A stretch of 60,000 nt of DNA from Nematostella vectensis (lineage: Eukaryota > Cnidaria > Anthozoa > Actiniaria > Edwardsiidae). Positions within the stretch are counted from its first letter, which is position 1. Each line of letters opens with the position of its first letter. The translations under genes were made by a program, and so were the position numbers. Positions 27,902-41,200 of this stretch are shown in pieces. The notes beneath the pieces were generated by a model that was not told the origin of the DNA, made no database searches, and was given only the letters and a program-made list of their open reading frames with translations. The stretch spans positions 7,491,219 to 7,551,218 of the forward strand of contig NC_064046.1 in the NCBI RefSeq assembly GCF_932526225.1, given 5' to 3'.

Positions 27902-28204
27902 AATTAGAACAGGTTGTGAACAAACTAAAGCCTAGCTATACACAACAAGTTTCTATGTTGAAGTATTAGTAATTAGAAGTAATTAGAACAGGTTGTGAAC
28001 AAACTAAAGCCTAGCTATACACAACAAGTTTCTATGTTGAAGTATTAGTAATTAGAAGTAATTAGAACAGGTTGTGAACAAACTAAAGCCTAGCTATACA
28101 CAACAAGTTTCTATGTTGAAGTATTAGTAATTAGAAGTAATTAGAACAGGTTGTGAACAAACTAAAGCCTAGCTATACACAACAAGTTTCTATGTTGAAG
28201 TATT
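27902..28204 (+). repeat. four tandem 79-bp copies in the DPM1 3' UTR
   Basis: Copies start at 27902, 27981, 28060 and 28139 with AATTAGAACAGGTTGTGAAC. They look identical apart from truncation of the last after about 66 bp. They begin 58 bp after the DPM1 stop codon. Confidence 0.95.
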
Positions 28205-28329
28205 GAAGTTTTTTATACTTCACAGGTTCCACACTAACTTTTAGTAGGATATTTAGGTATTATTGGAATTCGGATGGGAATAGACAAAAACATGTCATTG
28301 TAAAAAGGAAAAGGTTGATAAATGGCGAA

Positions 28330-28335
28330 AATAAA
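28330..28335 (+). terminator. candidate DPM1 polyadenylation signal
   Basis: First AATAAA after the DPM1 stop, 486 bp downstream and beyond the 79-bp repeats. A second AATAAA lies at 28669-28674. Confidence 0.45.
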
Positions 28336-28988
28336 AACTATAGGTCAATCAAGATTTGGGGTATTGAGGGTGGGGGATCGGGGGAAAGTAAGATATGTTA
28401 TTGTGGGTTGGGCTTATTATATGGTTTTTTGGTATACACGTAATCCGCACTTGAGAATCCATGTGTCTTAATGCACAATGGCCGCATCATGGTCTTCGGA
28501 ATGATGTTCACAGGAACGAGTGGACGTGCTTATCTATTTTTACCCATAAAGCGTTGCGGGTTACGACACAAGGATTATCAACCTTATTTAAAATAGATGT
28601 ATGGGGATGTATGGTCATTTCATAACATTTCTTTAATGTGAAGTGCATTGATATTTAATACAGTAGCTAATAAAGAAGTAACTTCTGTACATCCGTGTTC
28701 AATTGGTCAAGATTTGCTACTCCAAAACGACAATTTAAAAAACGAGTAAATTCCGAAAAGAGCTATAAAAATTAAAAGTAGCGAGAAAACACCTGAACCC
28801 TGCCAAGGCGCGTACCCAAGATCATGGAATGTTCGTTTTTTATTCAGTTAAACATTGTACTATACCTTTCCTTTTATCCGCTAATTGCTTAAATTCCTTA
28901 CGACTGAGATTTATTTTAGAATACAATTTAGAATCACTTCTACCTTAACTAAGTTTGTCCTTGTTTTCATTTCCTTGTTCTGTAATCT

Positions 28989-29255
28989 ATTGCGTGACTA
29001 CATGGCGTTACTGTTAACTGAGATCATTGCGTGACTCATCGCGTTACTGTTAACAGAGATCATTGCGTTACTACATGGCATTACTGTTAACAGAGGTGAT
29101 TGCGTGACTACATGGCGTGAGATCATTGCGTGACTACATGGCGTGACTGTTAACTGGGGTCATTGCGTGACTACATGGCGTGACTGTTAACTGGGGTCAT
29201 TGCGTGACTACATGGCGTGACTCTAAACTGGGATAATTACGTGACCACAAGGCGT
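28989..29255 (+). repeat. about 37-bp minisatellite, about 7 copies
   Basis: Units contain ATTGCGTGACTACATGGCGT then GACTGTTAACTGGGGTC, with deletions in some copies. Confidence 0.88.
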
Positions 29256-29474
29256 GCCTCGGGATGACTTCCAGATCTATTCAGTGTAACATGGTGATGT
29301 CTACTTGGTGCAAACCACACACGTTAGCTCCTTGTCTCCCTGGGGCACCGCATCAAACCTGCACAGGGTAAAGGAGAGCGCCGTTGCGATTCGCGTTGCT
29401 GCCTGGGAAGGCCTGGGCGTTTGTGTCGACGCAAATGTATTCATATTCGTGGGAGTAATGTGACGTCATCAGGT

Positions 29475-29632
29475 AACCCGCCGTAGCAGGCCTCGAATTA
29501 TTGGGGGGGCACGATTAAGAAAACAATGGGGGGCACAGCCACGCCCCTACTGGTGATTTCCTTATGATTTTTGAAAATATTGGGGGGGGGGGCACGTGCC
29601 CCCAGTACCCCACCCCCTGCTACGGCCCTGTA
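29475..29632 (+). mobile_element. short TIR element (MITE-like), copy 2
   Basis: The left end GCCGTAGCAGG is the exact inverse of the right-end CCTGCTACGGC. The core shares GGGGGGCACAGCCACGCCCC and the right-end GTGCCCCCAGTACCCCACCC with the copy at 10848-11005, in the same orientation. The G-run has expanded here (about 29580-29592). Confidence 0.7.
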
Positions 29633-29714
29633 CTAACTTTAGCCTTACGATCATAGAGACATTAATCACTCCCTTTTCAAACATGATCTTATACTAACTT
29701 TAGTCTTACGATCG

Positions 29715-29835
29715 TAGAGATAAATAGCGGACCTCCATACTACGGACCTCTATATAACAGACCTCACTATAAAGGACCTCCATATGACAGACCTCTTTTA
29801 AACGAACACCATCTATTTTAGCGGACACCATCCAA
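29715..29835. repeat. degenerate GGACCTC-type short repeat
   Basis: AGCGGACCTCCATACTACGG, ACCTCTATATAACAG and ACCTCACTATAAAG recur at about 20-bp spacing. Such words are seen at ends of some Tc/pogo-type elements, but no terminal inverted repeat was found, so this stays an unclassified repeat. Confidence 0.4.
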
Positions 29836-30204
29836 AGTCCCGATTTTCTGCCACTTCAATTCAGTAAATCATACAGGACATGGGTCTCTTGCAGGACAAA
29901 AAAGCAAACAACGGTAGGTAGTTTTTTCAAGTAGGGATCACAGTCTCTACCTACTGACTTCTTGCCTTGTTTACTTTGTGTGAATCGCCACTGTTTTGTT
30001 TTGGTTGATTTTCGCCAAATGCTGTAGCGTCTCGAACGATACAAAGAATGTGTACGGAGACAGTAAGTTTTGCACTTACTGGTTCGATCCTAAGAGTTAA
30101 CACCAGATATCTGGGGACAAATATTAAAATGAAACATGGATGAATAGATAGCAGCAGATAGTTAAGAATAGAATAAGCGAAACATTGATAAGAATAGGGA
30201 GAGC

Positions 30205-30440
30205 AACGAAACAAAATGGGTGGTATACAAAAGGATATGGATGGTATAAATGAAAACAAGAAAGGGTGGGCGATGTACGAAAAGAAAAGGGTGGTGTGCA
30301 AAAAGGATTGGAAGGTGGGGTTGGGTGACATACCAGAAAGGATGGGCGTGGTGTACACAAACAGATGGGGGTTATACAAAATGGGATGGTTTTTTTTTTA
30401 CTAAAAAAGATGGATCGTGTGCAAAAGGGATAGGGAATAA
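30205..30440. repeat. degenerate purine-rich repeat, about 25-bp period
   Basis: GTATACAAAAGGATATGGAT and related words (GTGCAAAAAGGATTGG, GTACGAAAAGAAAAGGG, GTACACAAACAGATGGG) recur about nine times with drift. Open frames on both strands reflect this composition. Confidence 0.6.
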
Positions 30441-30715
30441 GTAGGAACCCTTCTTGCACAGTTGATTAACATAAAGGGGCCATCGGCTTCGCGACAAGCC
30501 TATATGTAAGCATGGGTAAAAACCACTAAAGCGCCTAGCTGTATATATTAGCCACCGCATGACTTCAGGCCCCGTGTCGTTCTTGTGCACAATCCATCCC
30601 TCCTTGCACCAGCCCCTCATGTATAACACACACCACTTCTTGCATATAACCCAAGCTACTCATAATGAAATTATAATCGCTATCGTTATGTGGACGCGGC
30701 GTTGTATCACGGTAG

Positions 30716-30873
30716 CTTAAGCCCGCTATGGATTGTCATATATTGTTCAGCGGCAATTCTACTCCTCCTAACCCTGATGTGTTGCAAAGCGGAGTTCACA
30801 AACCTGAATAAGGGGTACAAACTAAATGGTTCTCTTAGGGGCCGATTATATGACGAATTACAGTCCCCGCTGG
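30716..30873 (+). CDS. doubtful exon encoding one membrane segment
   Basis: An open frame reads PLWIVIYCSAAILLLLTLMC, then CKAEFTNLNKGYKLNG and LRGRLYDELQSPL. The hydrophobic helix followed by a Cys-Cys-Lys juxtamembrane stretch and mixed polar sequence looks protein-like rather than random. An AG at 30714-30715 could be the acceptor. CTGG|GTGTTG at 30874 is a weak donor, and the 30-bp minisatellite starts there. No neighbouring exon could be found, the family is not recognised, and it may be a relic or chance frame. Confidence 0.25.
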
Positions 30874-31845
30874 GTGTTGCCATATGCCTGGTTGTGTGCT
30901 GGGCGTGGTCACAAGTCTTGGTGGTCACTGGGCGTGGTCGCATGTCTTGGTGGTGTGCTAGGCGTGGTCACAAGTCTTGGTGGTCACTGGGCGTGGTCGC
31001 ATGTCTTGGTGGTGCCCTGGGCGTGGTCACAAGTCTTGGTGGAGCGCTAGGCGTGGTCACATGTCTTGGTGGTGCCCTGGGCGTGGTCACATGTCTTGGT
31101 GGTGCCCTGGGCGTAGTCACAAGTCTTGGTGGTGTGCTAGGCGTGGTCACATGTCTTGGTGGTGTGCTAGGCGTGGTCACAAGTCATGGTGGTGTGCTAG
31201 GCGTGGTCACAAGTCTTGGTGGTCACTGGGCGTGGTCACATGTCTTGGTGGTGCCCTGGGTGTGGTCTCATGTCTTGGTGGTGCCCTGGGTGTGGTCACA
31301 CGTCTTGGTGGTGTGCTAGACGTGGTCACAAGTCTTGGTGGTCACTGGGCGTGGTCGCATGTCTTGGTGGTGCCCTGGGTGTGGTCACACGTCTTGGTGG
31401 TGTGCTGGGTGTTGTTAAATGTCTTGGGTTTTGTCACAAGTCTTAGTGGTGTGCTGGGTGTGATCACATGTCTTGGTGGTGTGTTGGGTGTGAACACATG
31501 TCTTGATGATGCGCTGGGTGTGGTCACATGTCTTGGTGGGGTGTTGGGTGTGAACACATGTCTTGGTGGTTTACTGGATGTGGTCACGTCTTGATAGTGT
31601 ACTTGGGTGTTTCCAAGTGTCTTGGTGGTGTGCTGGGCGTGGTCACATGTCTTGGTGGTGTACTGGGTTTGGTCACGTCTTGGTGGTGTGCTGGGCGTGG
31701 TCACATGTCTTGGTGGTGTACTGGGCGTGGTCTCATGTCTTGGTTGTGTACTTGGGTGTTTCCAAATGTCTAGGTGGTGTGCTCACATGCCTTGGTAGTG
31801 TACTGGATCTGCCACATATCTTGGGGGTGTGCTTAGTGTTATAAT
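30874..31845 (+). repeat. 30-bp minisatellite, about 31 copies
   Basis: The unit is GGTCACATGTCTTGGTGGTG then TGCTGGGCGT, with GCCC/GTGC and CACTGGG variants and drift towards the right end. The first degenerate copy directly follows the candidate exon ending at 30873. Ten-codon frames such as GVVTCLGGVL are by-products of the 30-bp period. Confidence 0.95.
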
Positions 31846-32000
31846 AGTGGCAGTTGATGACAGCTCACACAAACAAAATCTTTCCTGACGCTTAGTTCAG
31901 TGTGTATAGAGGAAATTATTACATGCAGAATAATTAGGGGAGACGATATAACTTCACTTAAAGTTAATACAAACTAAACCAGCCAAATTTTACGGTCCAT

Positions 32001-32006
32001 TTTATT
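32001..32006 (-). terminator. candidate GMPR polyadenylation signal
   Basis: AATAAA on the minus strand lies only 26 bp past the GMPR TGA (32035-32033), which would give a very short 3' UTR. Confidence 0.45.
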
Positions 32007-32032
32007 CGAATTTCAACACACAATGTCCGAGT

Positions 32033-32213
32033 TCATGAGAACACTTGGTTGAGCTGCATAGTGACCCTTATAAATGTAGTTCTCTTGGGAAGTTCTTTCA
32101 GTTTTGGTGCACCCACATAAGTACAAGTGGAGCGTACTCCTCCCAAAATGTCCCTCGCCGTATCATTGACATCCCCACGGTACGGGACTTCCACTGTCTT
32201 TCCCTCGGATGAT
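32033..32213 (-). CDS. GMPR: GMPR terminal exon
   Basis: Acceptor on the minus strand is GGCGTTGCAG before 32213. The 181-nt exon completes an Arg codon, then encodes 59 residues ([10 protein letters not shown] to LNQVFS) and TGA. Confidence 0.95.
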
Positions 32214-35200
32214 CTGCAACGCCATTGGGAGACACATGCAAGGTAAGACAAGCTAATCCAAGTATTCATTCGCTTAATTCTAGTATGGTATAAAAAAAAA
32301 ACTAAAAAATATTGTTGTTGATAATCTTACTGATAACCTAATTCCAATTAATTGAAAACGATACTTTTCTTGACTGTTATGGTATTTACAATACGCTTGA
32401 AGGCTTCTAAAGCCAATAACACATCATGCCGCCATCACAGATTTCAAAGCATATTATGCGATATCAATCGATAAATTCTAGTAACAGTTAACACAGGAGA
32501 GGATCAAATTAGTACAAGGAAAGTATATATGACGAGAAGGGAAGTAGATTAAAAAGTTAAAGCACGTGGGCAAAATGTAGACAAATACCAAAAGTAAAAG
32601 ACAAAAGGGCAATTTGTTTGCACACGGTTTCGAAACATCAAAATGTTACCTTCTTTAAATAAAATTGATTGTATTTATTGTCTTGTATTGTTATATTTAT
32701 TGTAGCTAGGGTAGTGTAAGAGCCTTATGATTGTATTGTTATATTTGTTGTAGCTAGGGTAGTGTAAGAGCCTTATGATTGTATTGTTATATTTATTGTA
32801 GCTAGGGTAGTGTAAGGGCCTTATGATTGTATTGTTATATTTATTGTAGCTAGGGTAGTGTAAGAGCCTCATGATTGTATTGTTATATTTATTGTAGCTA
32901 GGGTAGTGTAAGAGCCTTATGATTGTATAGTTATATTTATTGTAGCTAGGGTAGTGTAAGAGCCTGATTGTATTGTTATATATATTGTAGCTAGGGTAGT
33001 GTAAGAGCCTGATTGTATTGTTATATTTGTTGTAGCTAGGGTAGTGTAAGAGCCTTAAGATTGTATTGTCATATTTATTGTAGCTAGGGTAGTGTAAGAG
33101 CCTGATTGTATTGTTATATTTATTGTAGCTAGGGTAGTGTAAGAGCCTTATGATTGTATTGTTATATTTATTGTAGCTAGGGTAATGTAAGAGCCTTATG
33201 ATTGTGTTGTTATATTTATTGTAGCTAGGGTAGTGTAAGAGCCTGATTGTATTGTCATATTTATTGTAGCTAGGGTAGTGTAAGAGCATGGTTGTATTGT
33301 TATATTTATTGTAGCTAAGGTAGTGTAAGAGCCTGATTGTATTGTTATATTTATTGTAGCTAGGGTAGTGTAAGAGCCTTATGATTGTATTGTTATATTT
33401 ATTGTAGCTAGGGTAGTGTAAGAGCCTTATGATTGTATTGTTATATTTATTGTAGCTAGGGTAGTGTAAGAGCCTTATGACTGTATTGTTATATTTATTG
33501 TAGCTAGGGTAGTGTAAGAGCATGATTGTATTGTCATATTTATTGTAGCTAGGGTAGTGTAAGGGCCTTATTATTGTATTGTTATATTTGTTGTAGCTAG
33601 GGTAGTGTAAGGGCCTTATGATTGTATTGTTATATTTGTTGTAGCTAGGGTAGTGTAAGGGCCTTATGATTGTATTGTTATATTTATTGTAGCTAGGGTA
33701 GTGTAAGAGCCTGATTGTATTGTTATATTTATTGTAGCTAGGGTAGTGTAAGAGCCTTATGATTGTATTGTTATATTTATTGTAGCTAGGGTAGTGTAAG
33801 AGCCTTATGATTGTATTGTTATATTTATTGTAGCTAGGGTAGTGTAAGGGCCTTATTATTGTATTGTTATATTTGTTGTAGCTAGGGTAGTGTAAGGGCC
33901 TTATGATTGTATAGTTATATTTATTGTAGCTAGGGTAGTGTAAGAGCCTGATTGTATTGTTATATTTATTGTAGCTAGGGTAGTGTAAGAGCCTTATGAT
34001 TGTATTGTTATATTTATTGTAGCTAGGGTAGTGTAAGAGCCTTATGATTGTATAGTTATATTTATTGTAGCTAGGGTAGTGTAAGAGCCTGATTGTATTG
34101 TTATATTTATTGTAGCTAGGGTAGTGTAAGAGCCTCATGATTGTATTGTTATATTTATTGTAGCTAGGGTAGTGTAAGAGCCTGATTGTATTGTTATATA
34201 TATTGTAGCTAGGGTAGTGTAAGAGCCTGATTGTATTGTTATATTTACTGTAGCTGGGGTAGTGTAAGAGCCTTATGATTGTATTGTTATATTTATTGTA
34301 GTTAGGGTAGTGTAAGAGCATGATTGTATTGTTATATTATTTATTGTAGCTACGGTAGTGTAAGAGCCTTATGATTGTATTGTTATATTTATTGTACCTA
34401 GGGTAGTGTAAGAGCATGATTGTATTGTTATATTTATTGTAGCTAGGGTAGTGTAAGGGCCTTATGATTGTATTGTTATATTTATTGTAGCTAGGGTAGT
34501 GTAAGAGCCTGATGATTGTATTGTTATATTTATTGTAGCTGGGGTAGTGTAAGACCCTCATGATTGTATTGTTATATTTATTGTAGCTAGGGTAGTGTAA
34601 GAGCCTTATGATTGTATTGTTATATTTATTGTAGCTAGGGTAGTGTAAGAGCCTGATTGTATTGTTATATCTATTGTAGCTAGGGTAGTGTAAGAGCCTT
34701 ATGATTGTATTGTTATATTTATTGTAGCTAGGGTAGTGTAAGGGCCTTATGATTGTATTGTTATATTTATTGTAGCTAGGGTAGTGTAAGACCCTCATGA
34801 TTCTATTGTTATATTTATTGTAGCTAGGGTAATGTAAGAGCCTTAAGATTGTATTGTTATATTTATTGTAGCTAGGGTAGTGTAAGAGCCTGATTGTATT
34901 GTTATATTTATTGTAGCTAGGGTAGTGTAAGAGCCTTATGATTGTATTGTTATATTTATTGTAGCTGGGGTAGTGTAAGACCCTCATGATTGTATTGTTA
35001 TATTTATTGTAGCTAGGGTAGTGTAAGAGCCTGATTGTATTGTTATATTTATTGTAGCTAGGGTAGTGTAAGAGCCTGATTGTATTGTTATATTTATTGT
35101 AGCTAGGGTAGTGTAAGAGCCTTATGATTCTATTGTTATATTTATTGTAGCTGGGGTAGTGTAAGAGCCTTATGATTGTATTGTTATATTTATTGTAGCT

Positions 35201-38200
35201 AGGGTAGTGTAAGAGCATGATTGTATTGTCATATTTATTGTAGCTAGGGTAGTGTAAGGGCCTTATTATTGTATTGTTATATTTGTTGTAGCTAGGGTAG
35301 TGTAAGGGCCTTATGATTGTATAGTTATATTTATTGTAGCTAGGGTAGTGTAAGAGCCTGATTGTATTGTTATATTTATTGTAGCTAGGGTAGTGTAAGA
35401 GCCTTATGATTGTATTGTTATATTTATTGTAGCTAGGGTAGTGTAAGAGCATGATTGTATTGTTATATTTATTGTAGCTAGGGAAGTGTAAGGGCCTTAT
35501 GATTGTATAGTTATATTTATTGTAGCTAGGGTAGTGTAAGAGCCTCATGATTGTATTGTCATATTTATTGTAGTTAGGGTAGTGTAAGAGCCTGATTGTA
35601 TTGTTATATTTATTGTAGCTAGGGTAGTGTAAGAGCCTCATGATTGTATTGTCATATTTATTGTAGTTAGGGTAGTGTAAGAGCCTGATTGTATTGTTAT
35701 ATTTATTGTAGCTAGGGTAGTGTAAGAGCCTGATTGTATTGTTATATCTATTGTAGCTAGGGTAGTGTAAGAGCCTGATTGTATTGTTATATCTATTGTA
35801 GCTAGGGTAGTGTAAGAGCCTGATTGTATTGTTATATTTATTGTAGCTAGGGTAGTGTAAGAGCCTGATTGTATTGTTATATTTATTGTAGCTAGGGTAG
35901 TGTAAGAGCATGATTGTATTGTTATATTTATTGTAGCTAGGGTAGTGTAAGGGCCTTATGATTGTATAGTTATATTTATTGTAGCTAGGGTAGTGTAAGA
36001 GCCTGATTGTATTGTTATATTTATTGTAGCTGGGGTAGTGTAAGAGCCTTATGATTGTATAGTTATATTTATTGTAGCTAGGGTAGTGTAAGAGCCTCAT
36101 GATTGTATTGTTATATTTATTGTAGCTAGGGTAGTGTAAGAGCATGATTGTATTGTCATATTTATTGTAGCTAGGGTAGTGTAAGGGCCTTATTATTGTA
36201 TTGTTATATTTGTTGTAGCTAGGGTAGTGTAAGGGCCTTATGATTGTATAGTTATATTTATTGTAGCTAGGGTAGTGTAAGAGCCTGATTGTATTGTTAT
36301 ATTTATTGTAGCTAGGGTAGTGTAAGAGCCTTATGATTGTATTGTTATATTTATTGTAGCTAGGGTAGTGTAAGAGCATGATTGTATTGTTATATTTATT
36401 GTAGCTAGGGTAGTGTAAGGGCCTTATGATTGTATAGTTATATTTATTGTAGCTAGGGTAGTGTAAGAGCCTCATGATTGTATTGTCATATTTATTGTAG
36501 TTAGGGTAGTGTAAGAGCCTGATTGTATTGTTATATTTATTGTAGCTAGGGTAGTGTAAGAGCCTGATTGTATTGTTATATTTATTGTAGCTAGGGTAGT
36601 GTAAGAGCATGATTGTATTGTTATATTTATTGTAGCTAGGGTAGTGTAAGGGCCTTATGATTGTATAGTTATATTTATTGTAGCTAGGGTAGTGAAAGAG
36701 CCTGATTGTATTGTTATATTTATTGTAGCTGGGGTAGTGTAAGAGCCTTATGATTGTATAGTTATATTTATTGTAGCTAGGGTAGTGTAAGAGCCTCATG
36801 ATTGTATTGTTATATTTATTGTAGCTAGGGTAGTGTAAGAGCCTTATGATTGTATTGTTATATTTATTGTAGCTAGGGTAGTGTAAGAGCCTGATTGTAT
36901 TGTTATATTTATTGTAGCTAGGGTAGTGTAAGAGCATGATTGTATTGTTATATTTATTGTAGCTAGGGTAGTGTAAGAGCCTCATGATTGTATTGTTATA
37001 TTTATTGTAGCTAGGGTAGTGTAAGAGCATGATTGTATTGTTATATTTATTGTAGCTAGGGTAGTGTAAGAGCCTTATGATTGTATTGTTATATTTATTG
37101 TAGCTGGGGTAGTGTAAGAGCCTGATTGTATTGTTATATTTATTGTAGCTGGGGTAGTGTAAGAGCCTGATTGTATTGTTATATTTATTGTAGCTAGGGT
37201 AGTGTAAGAGCCTTATGATTGTATTGTTATATTTATTGTAGCTAGGGTAGTGTAAGACCCTCATGATTGTATTGTTATATTTATTGTAGCTAGGGTAGTG
37301 TAAGGGCCTTATGATTGTATAGTTATATTTATTGTAGCTAGGGTAGTGTAAGAGCCTCATGATTGTATTGTTATATCTATTGTAGCTAGGGTAGTGTAAG
37401 AGCCTGATTGTATTGTTATATTTATTGTAGCTAGGGTAGTGTAAGAGCATGATTGTATTGTTATATTATTTATTGTAGCTAGGGTAGTGTAAGAGCATGA
37501 TTGTATTGTTATATTATTTATTGTAGCTACGGTAGTGTAAGAGCCTTATGATTGTATTGTTATATTTATTGTAGCTAGGGTAATGTAAGAGCCTTATGAT
37601 TGTATAGTTATATTTATTGTAGCTAGGGTAGTGTAAGAGCATGATTGTATTGTTATATTTATTGTAGCTAGGGTAGTGTAAGGGCCTTATGATTGTATTG
37701 TTATATTTATTGTGGCTGGGGTAGTGTAAGAGCCTGATTGTATTGTTATATTTATTGTAGCTAGGGTAGTGTAAGAGCCTGATTGTATTGTTATATATAT
37801 TGTAGCTAGGGTAGTGTAAGAGCCTGATTGTATTGTTATATTTATTGTAGCTAGGGTAGCATAAGAGCATGATTGTATTGTTATATTTATTGTAGCTAGG
37901 GTAGTGTAAGAGCCTGATTGTATTGTTATATTTATTGTAGCTAGGGTAGTGTAAGAGCCTGATTGTATTGTTATATTTGTTGTAGCTAGGGTAGTGTAAG
38001 AGCCTTATGATTGTATTGTTATATTTGTTGTAGCTAGGGTAGTATAAGGGCCTTATGATTGTATTGTTATATTTGTTGTAGCTAGGGTAGTGTAAGAGCC
38101 TTAAGATTGTATTGTTATATTTATTGTGGCTGGGGTAGTGTAAGAGCCTGATTGTATTGTTATATTTATTGTAGCTGGGGTAGTGTAAGGGCCTCATGAT

Positions 38201-41200
38201 TGTATTGTCATATTTATTGTAGCTGGGGTAGTGTAAGAGCCTTATGATTGTATTGTTATATTTATTGTAGCTAGGGTAGTGTAAGAGCATGATTGTATTG
38301 TTATATTTATTGTAGCTAAGGTAGTGTAAGAGCCTGATTGTATTGTTATATTTATTGTAGCTGGGGTAGTGTAAGAGCCTTGTGATTGTATTGTTATATT
38401 TATTGTAGCTAGGGGAGTGTAAGAGCATGATTGTATTGTTATATTTATTGTAGCTAGGGTAATGTAAGAGCCTGATTGTATTGTTATATTTATTGTAGCT
38501 AGGGTAGTGTAAGAGCCTGATTGTATTGTCATATTTATTGTAGCTAGGGTAGTGTAAGAGCCTGATTGTATTGTTATATTTATTGTAGCTAGGGTAGTGT
38601 AAGAGCCTCATGATTGTATTGTTATATTTATTGTAGCTAGGGTAGTGTAAGGGCCTTATGATTGTATTGTTATATTTATTGTAGCTAGGGTAGTGTAAGA
38701 GCCTTATGATTGTATTGTTATATTTATTGTAGCTAGGGTAGTGTAAGACCCTCATGATTGTATTGTTATATTTATTGTAGCTACGGTAGTGTAAGAGCCT
38801 TATGATGGAATTGTTATATTTATTGTAGCTACGGTAGTGTAAGAGCCTTATGATGGAATTGTTATATTTATTGTAGCTAGGGTAGTGTAAGAGCCTTAAG
38901 ATTGTATTGTTATATTTATTGTAGCTAGGGTAGTGTAAGAGCCTGATTGTATTGTTATATTTATTGTAGCTAGGGTAGTGTAAGGGCCTTATTATTGTAT
39001 TGTTATATTTATTGTAGCTAGGGTAATGTAAGAGCCTTATGATTGTATTGTTATATTTATTGTAGCTAGGGTAGTGTAAGAGCCTTATGATTGTATTGTT
39101 ATATTTATTGTAGCTAGGGTAGTGTAAGGGCCTTATTATTGTATTGTTATATTTATTGTAGCTAGGGTAGTGTAAGAGCCTTATGATTCTATTGTTATAT
39201 TTATTGTAGCTAGGGTAGTGTAAGAGCCTTATGATTGTATTGTTATATTTATTGTAGCTAGGGTAGTGTAAGAGCCTGATTGTATTGTTATATTTATTGT
39301 AGCTAGGGTATTGTAAGACCCTCATGATTGTATTGTTATATTTATTGTAGCTAGGGTAGTGTAAGGGCCTTATGATTCTATTGTTATATTTATTGTAGCT
39401 AGGGTAGTGTAAGACCCTCATGATTGTATTGTTATATTTATTGTAGCTAGGGTAGTGTAAGAGCCTTATGATTGTGTTGTTATATTTATTGTAGCTAGGG
39501 TAGTGTAAGAGCCTTATGATTGTGTTGTTATATTTATTGTAGCTGGGGTAGTGTAAGAGCATGATTGTATTGTTATATTTATTGTAGCTAGGGTAGTGTA
39601 AGACACTCATGATTGTATTGTTATATTTATTGTAGCTAGGGTAGTGTAAGAGCCTTATGATTGTGTTGTTATATTTATTGTAGCTGGGGTAGTGTAAGAG
39701 CCTGATTGTATTGTTATATTTATTGTAGCTAGGGTAGTGTAAGGGCCTTATGATTGTATTGTTATATCTATTGTAGCTAGGGTAGTGTAAGAGCCTTAAG
39801 ATTGTATTGTTATATTTATTGTAGCTAGGGTAGTGTAAGGGCCTCATGATTGTATTGTTATATCTATTGTAGCTAGGGTAGTGTAAGAGCCTTAAGATTG
39901 TATTGTTATATTTATTGTAGCTAGTGTAGTGTAAGGGCCTTATTATTGTATTGTTATATTTATTGTAGCTAGGGTAGTGTAAGACCCTCATGATTGTATT
40001 GTTATATTTATTGTAGCTAGGGTAGTGTAAGAGCCATATGATTGTGTTGTTATATTTATTGTAGCTGGGGTAGTGTAAGAGCCTGATTGTATTGTTATAT
40101 TTGTTGTAGCTAGGGTAGTGTAAGAGCATGATTGTATTGTTATATTTATTGTAGCTAGGGTAGTGTAAGAGCCTTATGATTGTATTGTTATATTTATTGT
40201 AGCTAGGGTAGTGTAAGAGCCTCATGATTGTATTGTTATATTATTTATTGTAGCTAGGGTAATGTAAGAGCCTTATGATTGTGTTGTTATATTTATTGTA
40301 GCTAGGGTAGTGTAAGAGCATGATTGTATTGTTATATATATTGTAGCTAGGGTAGTGTAAGAGCATGATTGTATTGTTATATTATTTATTGTAGCTAGGG
40401 TAGTGTAAGAGCCTCATGATTGTATTGTTATATTATTTATTGTAGCTAGGGTAATGTAAGAGCCTTATGATTGTGTTGTTATATTTATTGTAGCTAGGGT
40501 AGTGTAAGAGCATGATTGTATTGTTATATTTATTGTAGCTAGGGTAGTGTAAGAGCCTTATGATTGTATTGTTATATTTATTGTAGCTAGGGTAGTGTAA
40601 GAGCATGATTGTATTGTTATATTTATTGTAGCTAGGGTAATGTAAGAGCCTTATGATTGTATTGTTATATTTATTGTAGCTAGGGTAGTGTAAGAGCATG
40701 ATTGTATTGTTATATTTATTGTAGCTAAGGTAGTGTAAGAGCCTGATTGTATTGTTATATTTATTGTAGCTAGGGTAATGTAAGAGCCTTATGATTGTAT
40801 TGTTATATTTATTGTAGCTAGGGTAGTGTAAGAGCATGATTGTATTGTTATATTTATTGGAGCTAGGGTAGTGTAAGAGCCTTATGATTGTATTGTTATA
40901 TTTGTTGTAGCTAGGGTAGTGTAAGAGCCTGATTGTATTGTCATATTTATTGTAGCTAGGGTAGTGTAAGAGCCTGATTGTATTGTTATATTTATTGTAG
41001 CTAGGGTAGTGTAAGAGCCTCATGATTGTATTGTTATATTTATTGTAGCTAGGGTAGTGTAAGGGCCTTATGATTGTATTGTTATATTTATTGTAGCTAG
41101 GGTAGTGTAAGAGCCTTATGATTGTATTGTTATATTTATTGTAGCTAGGGTAGTGTAAGACCCTCATGATTGTATTGTCATATTTATTGTAGCTACGGTA

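Larger units (their letters stand above)
28336..30668. other. intergenic region between DPM1 and the convergent GMPR gene
   Basis: No recognisable gene. It holds a 37-bp minisatellite, the second TIR element copy, a GACCTC-rich degenerate repeat and a purine-rich degenerate repeat, listed separately. Short open frames at 29856-30629 come from low-complexity sequence. Confidence 0.5.

Noticed and set aside
30826-31844. GVVTCLGGVL and CDHAQHTTK-type repeat frames on both strands
   Set aside because: By-products of the 30-bp minisatellite; several overlapping frames on both strands are open at once.
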